This document shows positions 6,468 through 8,525 of a stretch of DNA of 8,525 nt, piece by piece (position 1 is the stretch's first letter; each line of letters opens with the position of its first letter). Below the pieces are notes generated by a model. The model saw nothing but the letters and a program-made list of their open reading frames with translations, did not search any database and was not told the origin of the DNA. Source of the stretch: Chlamydiota bacterium (lineage in GTDB: Bacteria; Chlamydiota; Chlamydiia; Chlamydiales; Criblamydiaceae); assembly GCA_021772365.1 (NCBI GenBank), contig JAJFMC010000103.1:1-8525 (forward strand). The letters are read 5' to 3'. The translations under genes were made by a program, and so were the position numbers.

Positions 6468-6881
6468 AAGATTCTCCGTCGTTCCGCGATTCTAAGATGT
6501 GTTTCGAGAAAGAGGTTCAAGTGGAACCTTGGAGTGACAAAACTACATTTGTCTTTGTTGAAGAGCCATTTACCGATTCCAACGGATATCTTTACTCATG
6601 ACTTACCTTTTTTTGGTATGGTTCAAATGAAGGCAACACAGGGTAACAATTTTATGCAGCCGATATCGGCCATTTCGCATGCTGTTGGATGTAAAAAAAA
6701 TATTTGAAATCCAGTAAATGGACACCTTTTATTCTCTTAATAACAGTGAGTTGTATGTTACGCGACCTATTGGGTGATGGAATGTTGGTTAAAATTCAAA
6801 TAATTCTTTTGGTGTCCGGTGCCCTGCGGAGTTCCCAGCCAACCATACGTTGTTTACAAGAACGAGCACGAAGCGAGGCGG

Positions 6882-6903
6882 AAAAAGGGCTAGAAAACAG
6901 CCC
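6882..6903 (-). terminator. Intrinsic terminator of the CE-clan protease gene
   Basis: Read on the minus strand, GGGCT, a 7-base loop GTTTTCT, and AGCCC form a perfect GC-rich 5-base stem followed directly by TTTTT. It begins six bases after the protease stop codon (6912-6910). This arrangement is that of a standard rho-independent terminator and indicates that the protease gene is transcribed without a downstream partner. Confidence 0.72.
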
Positions 6904-6909
6904 AAATAT

Positions 6910-8181
6910 TTATGCAATTCGCTCTTTAGCTAAAGTTTTGGCCATAGCATCATCCGTTAGGTGAGGTTCAGAAACAGGCATGCCTGTATAATAGGATTCA
7001 AAAAAAAAATCTAACTGCCACTTAGCTCTTTTTTTCCAGATACCAATATTTCGATTTGACCTAGTTAGGTTGTTGCTGGATAATTTGTTCATGCCAACTG
7101 TATTTCTACGATGATAGTCTTCTAGTGTAAAGTCTTTGGTTACAAGGCTCTTTCTTATACTAATCGGTAGCTTACTTATTAAATTTGTGGACTGCGCATT
7201 TCTAAAAATAAAACTCAGTTCCTCGGGTAGCATTCTAGGCGATAATGTTACTATTTTCGATCGGCTCATATTTGACTCGGTGGAATGTTTTATTGAAAGA
7301 AGCTGTTTGTCTAATAGACTCCTACTAGCATTGTATTTAGTGATAAATTTACATATTTTAGACTTAGATTGCCTTAGATACTTAAAAGTGTCTATTTTCG
7401 ATGACTTTAATGCCATATCCATTGCAAAGGATCCGCAATTATAATTATCCATTTGTATGCTGGTTGAGAATTTTTTAGGCAGTCCGAATAAGTAGTATTC
7501 TATATCAACCTTACCCTTTATCGCTGTGTTTAAACCACCGATCAATGCTGATATTTGAGATGTATATGTTTTAGCCGCATCAACCCAGAATACTTCAATT
7601 TTTTTTGCACTAAAAAGAATCTCAAGGTAGTGATAATGCGGTGGTAACATTACCTTGTAAGCAGTTTGAATAATAGGAAATACATGTACTCTATATGAAC
7701 CTGCGCTGCTTTGTGCTTTTTCATAAAGTCTCTCAAAAAAATCAGTTGCTAATTCCGAATTTGGGATCCTGTGTTTTAACCAGCTATGTATATGCTCATT
7801 CTTTGATAAGTGCACTATTTCATAATTGAAAGATTCTTTTCGGTTTAGTTCTCTCTGTTGTTTTTTGTATGCCATGCTCCGATGGAGGTCATTTGTTTTT
7901 AAATTTGTATTTTTAATTATAAATACACTCCTGCTCCCCATAGACTCGATGGACTTAGCAAGGGGAGCCAGACTACTTATATTGTTTACCACGAGCTCGC
8001 ACCCTCCCAACTCTAGTCGGTAAAGCTGTACATGACCACTATCTGAAACCTGAATTACGCCAGCCAAGAGCTTATTTAATGGTTCAAAATCATTTTTATC
8101 TAGGCCAACAAACTCCATTCCGCATTTAATTTTTGAATCAACCAGTTGACTGACTGTATAGGCTAATTCTGAGCGATCCAT
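6910..8181 (-). CDS. CE-clan (Ulp1/C48-like) cysteine protease, predicted deubiquitinase/deSUMOylase-type effector
   Basis: A 423-aa protein whose middle carries a full CE-clan catalytic set: H184 (PHYHYLEILF), D201 (VFWVDAAKTY), Q243 and C249 in SIQMDNYNCGSFAMDMA. Spacings are H-D 17, D-Q 42 and Q-C 6. In yeast Ulp1 (H514, D531, Q574, C580) they are 17, 43 and 6, and in chlamydial ChlaDub1 H-D is also 17. The pattern fits C48-type proteases better than YopJ-type acetyltransferases, whose second residue is usually Glu at a longer spacing. Family knowledge: such bacterial enzymes, secreted by type III systems, remove ubiquitin, NEDD8 or SUMO from host proteins; some acetylate instead. Residues 1-130 and 270-423 are unrecognised and may bind substrate or host structures. 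No signal peptide or membrane helix is seen. The coding sequence looks more AT-rich than the pair to its left, hinting at acquisition. It is monocistronic with its own terminator; no strong ribosome site is visible at the chosen ATG, so the start is less sure than the frame. Confidence 0.8.
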   Translation of the reverse strand: MDRSELAYTVSQLVDSKIKCGMEFVGLDKNDFEPLNKLLAGVIQVSDSGHVQLYRLELGGCELVVNNISSLAPLAKSIESMGSRSVFIIKNTNLKTNDLHRSMAYKKQQRELNRKESFNYEIVHLSKNEHIHSWLKHRIPNSELATDFFERLYEKAQSSAGSYRVHVFPIIQTAYKVMLPPHYHYLEILFSAKKIEVFWVDAAKTYTSQISALIGGLNTAIKGKVDIEYYLFGLPKKFSTSIQMDNYNCGSFAMDMALKSSKIDTFKYLRQSKSKICKFITKYNASRSLLDKQLLSIKHSTESNMSRSKIVTLSPRMLPEELSFIFRNAQSTNLISKLPISIRKSLVTKDFTLEDYHRRNTVGMNKLSSNNLTRSNRNIGIWKKRAKWQLDFFFESYYTGMPVSEPHLTDDAMAKTLAKERIA

Positions 8182-8228
8182 TTGAAATGAACTTGTCTGC
8201 CTGAGACCCCGATTGCCACCCCAAACCG

Positions 8229-8341
8229 CAGCTAAAACTTCTTTGAGTGCGTCAGATACGACTGTAGCGACGCAGGGAAAGACTCCGTCTTTTCCAAGGC
8301 GTTACAGGAAGTAGATGGCGTGCTCAAAAAAGTTTTAGCTG
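8229..8341. repeat. 113-bp near-perfect palindromic element (MITE-like or structured RNA)
   Basis: The outer arms 8229-8247 (CAGCTAAAACTTCTTTGAG) and 8323-8341 (CTCAAAAAAGTTTTAGCTG) are complementary at 18 of 19 positions. Inside, 8248-8254 pairs with 8316-8322 (with G-T wobbles), 8262-8269 (CTGTAGCG) pairs with 8300-8307 (CGTTACAG), and 8275-8283 (GGGAAAGAC) pairs with 8287-8295 (GTCTTTTCC) around a 3-base loop. The whole element therefore folds into one long stem with small internal loops. It is richer in GC than its AT-rich surroundings. No obvious target-site duplication is visible at its ends and it encodes no convincing protein. It lies in the divergent spacer, 48 bases upstream of the protease start and 40 bases before the plus-strand frame. 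Confidence 0.7.
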
Positions 8342-8373
8342 TGTATCATCCCATATAAACAATTCATACTGTA

Positions 8374-8397
8374 AGCTAATATGAAAGCTAATATGAA
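8374..8397. repeat. Two perfect tandem copies of a 12-base unit
   Basis: AGCTAATATGAA occurs at 8374-8385 and again, directly adjoining, at 8386-8397. Each unit contains an ATG (8381 and 8393) in the same frame as the gene that runs off the right edge, so copy-number change would add or remove four codons or shift the upstream spacing without breaking the frame. Confidence 0.75.
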
Positions 8398-8525
8398 GCA
8401 ATGGATTTTTATGAAAAATCCTTGTTCCGTATTCACTCTTAAATTCTTTGGGAATAAATCTGTTATGCAGCTAAAAGCAGTTTCAACTATTTGTCGTTTG
8501 CTACTTATTTCTTTTTCTTCGTTTT
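8381..8525 (+). CDS. Start of a gene running off the window, probable exported protein (partial)
   Basis: From the ATG at 8381 the plus frame stays open for 48 codons to the window end. In-frame ATGs also occur at 8393, 8411 and 8465. From 8465 the translation is MQLKAVSTICRLLLISFSSF, with a short basic n-region and a hydrophobic core, as in a Sec signal peptide. A GGGA lies 11 bases upstream of that ATG, whereas the 8381 ATG has no ribosome site and sits in a 12-base tandem repeat. The real start is therefore quite possibly 8465; the longer form is given as the maximal extent. Product unknown; an exported or outer-membrane protein is inferred from the N-terminus only. It is divergent from the protease gene. 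Confidence 0.45.
   Translation, partial: MKANMKQWIFMKNPCSVFTLKFFGNKSVMQLKAVSTICRLLLISFSSF
8403..8421. repeat. Short perfect hairpin
   Basis: GGATTTTT (8403-8410) and AAAAATCC (8414-8421) form an 8-base perfect inverted repeat with a 3-base loop. It lies inside the first codons of the right-edge frame if that starts at 8381, or in its leader if it starts at 8465. In the latter case it could affect translation. Confidence 0.5.

Larger units (their letters stand above)
6426..6909. other. Gap between the 400-aa gene and the protease gene: no convincing gene, possible decayed coding sequence
   Basis: Two plus-strand frames look faintly protein-like. One is open stop-to-stop for 87 codons (6444-6707) but has its first ATG only at 6618. 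The other is a 34-codon ATG frame (6497-6601, MCFEKEVQVEPWSDKTTF...). They overlap in different frames, lack good ribosome sites and match nothing I recognise. A 6704-6964 frame starts with TTG and runs into the antisense of the protease gene, so it is not credible. The stretch about 6811-6895 is more GC-rich than its surroundings. The gap ends with the terminator of the minus-strand gene. Confidence 0.5.

Noticed and set aside
6704..6964. Plus-strand 86-codon frame starting with TTG
   Set aside because: Non-ATG start, no ribosome site, reads through the terminator of the minus-strand gene and into its antisense, and has no recognisable motif.
6910..8181. YopJ/C55-type acetyltransferase as identity of the 423-aa protein
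   Set aside because: The acidic residue is Asp at H+17 and a Gln sits six residues before the Cys, matching Ulp1/C48 rather than the His-Glu-Cys spacing of YopJ. Acetyltransferase activity in a CE-clan enzyme still cannot be excluded.
8374..8397. CRISPR array
   Set aside because: Only two directly adjoining 12-base units with no spacers; no other regularly spaced repeats are present anywhere in the window.

Overview
The window looks like chromosomal DNA of a low-to-moderate GC, Gram-negative intracellular bacterium, most likely a member of the Chlamydiae (environmental or Parachlamydia-like lineages). This is inferred from three things. A small coiled-coil/acidic protein overlaps a HemW-type radical SAM gene, an order I recall from the C. 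trachomatis CT053-CT052 (hemN_1) pair. Two neighbouring proteins look like secreted, disordered effectors. A Ulp1-like CE-clan cysteine protease is present, a class known to be expanded in amoeba-associated chlamydiae. No species can be named from sequence alone.

Layout. Minus strand 1-956: the start of hemW (cut by the window edge) and a 160-aa coiled-coil/acidic protein whose stop overlaps the hemW start (ATGGTAA). A non-coding stretch with several inverted repeats follows (957-1393). Minus strand 1394-3379: a 661-aa CcsA-type cytochrome c assembly protein with a long extracytoplasmic N-terminal domain and a WWD haem-handling motif. The divergent intergenic region (3380-3647) carries a good sigma70/sigma66-like promoter for the plus-strand pair. 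Plus strand 3648-5063 and 5223-6425: two large, highly charged, low-complexity proteins with proline-rich and acidic segments. Neither is recognised as a named family, but both have the look of type III secreted effectors. A 484-bp gap (6426-6909) holds a nested palindrome, only doubtful reading frames, and an intrinsic terminator for the next gene. Minus strand 6910-8181: a 423-aa protein with a complete H-D-Q-C catalytic set spaced as in Ulp1/ChlaDub cysteine proteases. 8182-8380: a divergent spacer containing a 113-bp, almost fully self-complementary element. 8381-8525 (+): the start of another gene, apparently with a signal peptide, running off the window.

Functional reading. The left third is haem-related: HemW is a haem chaperone-type radical SAM protein and CcsA delivers haem to apocytochrome c. 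The right two thirds look like an accessory host-interaction region: two putative effectors, one with a WH2-like segment between a proline-rich and an acidic tract, followed by a predicted (de)ubiquitinating or deSUMOylating-type protease. The most interesting points are the unannotated CE-clan protease, the possible actin-nucleation mimicry in the 400-aa protein, and the 113-bp hairpin element upstream of the protease gene.
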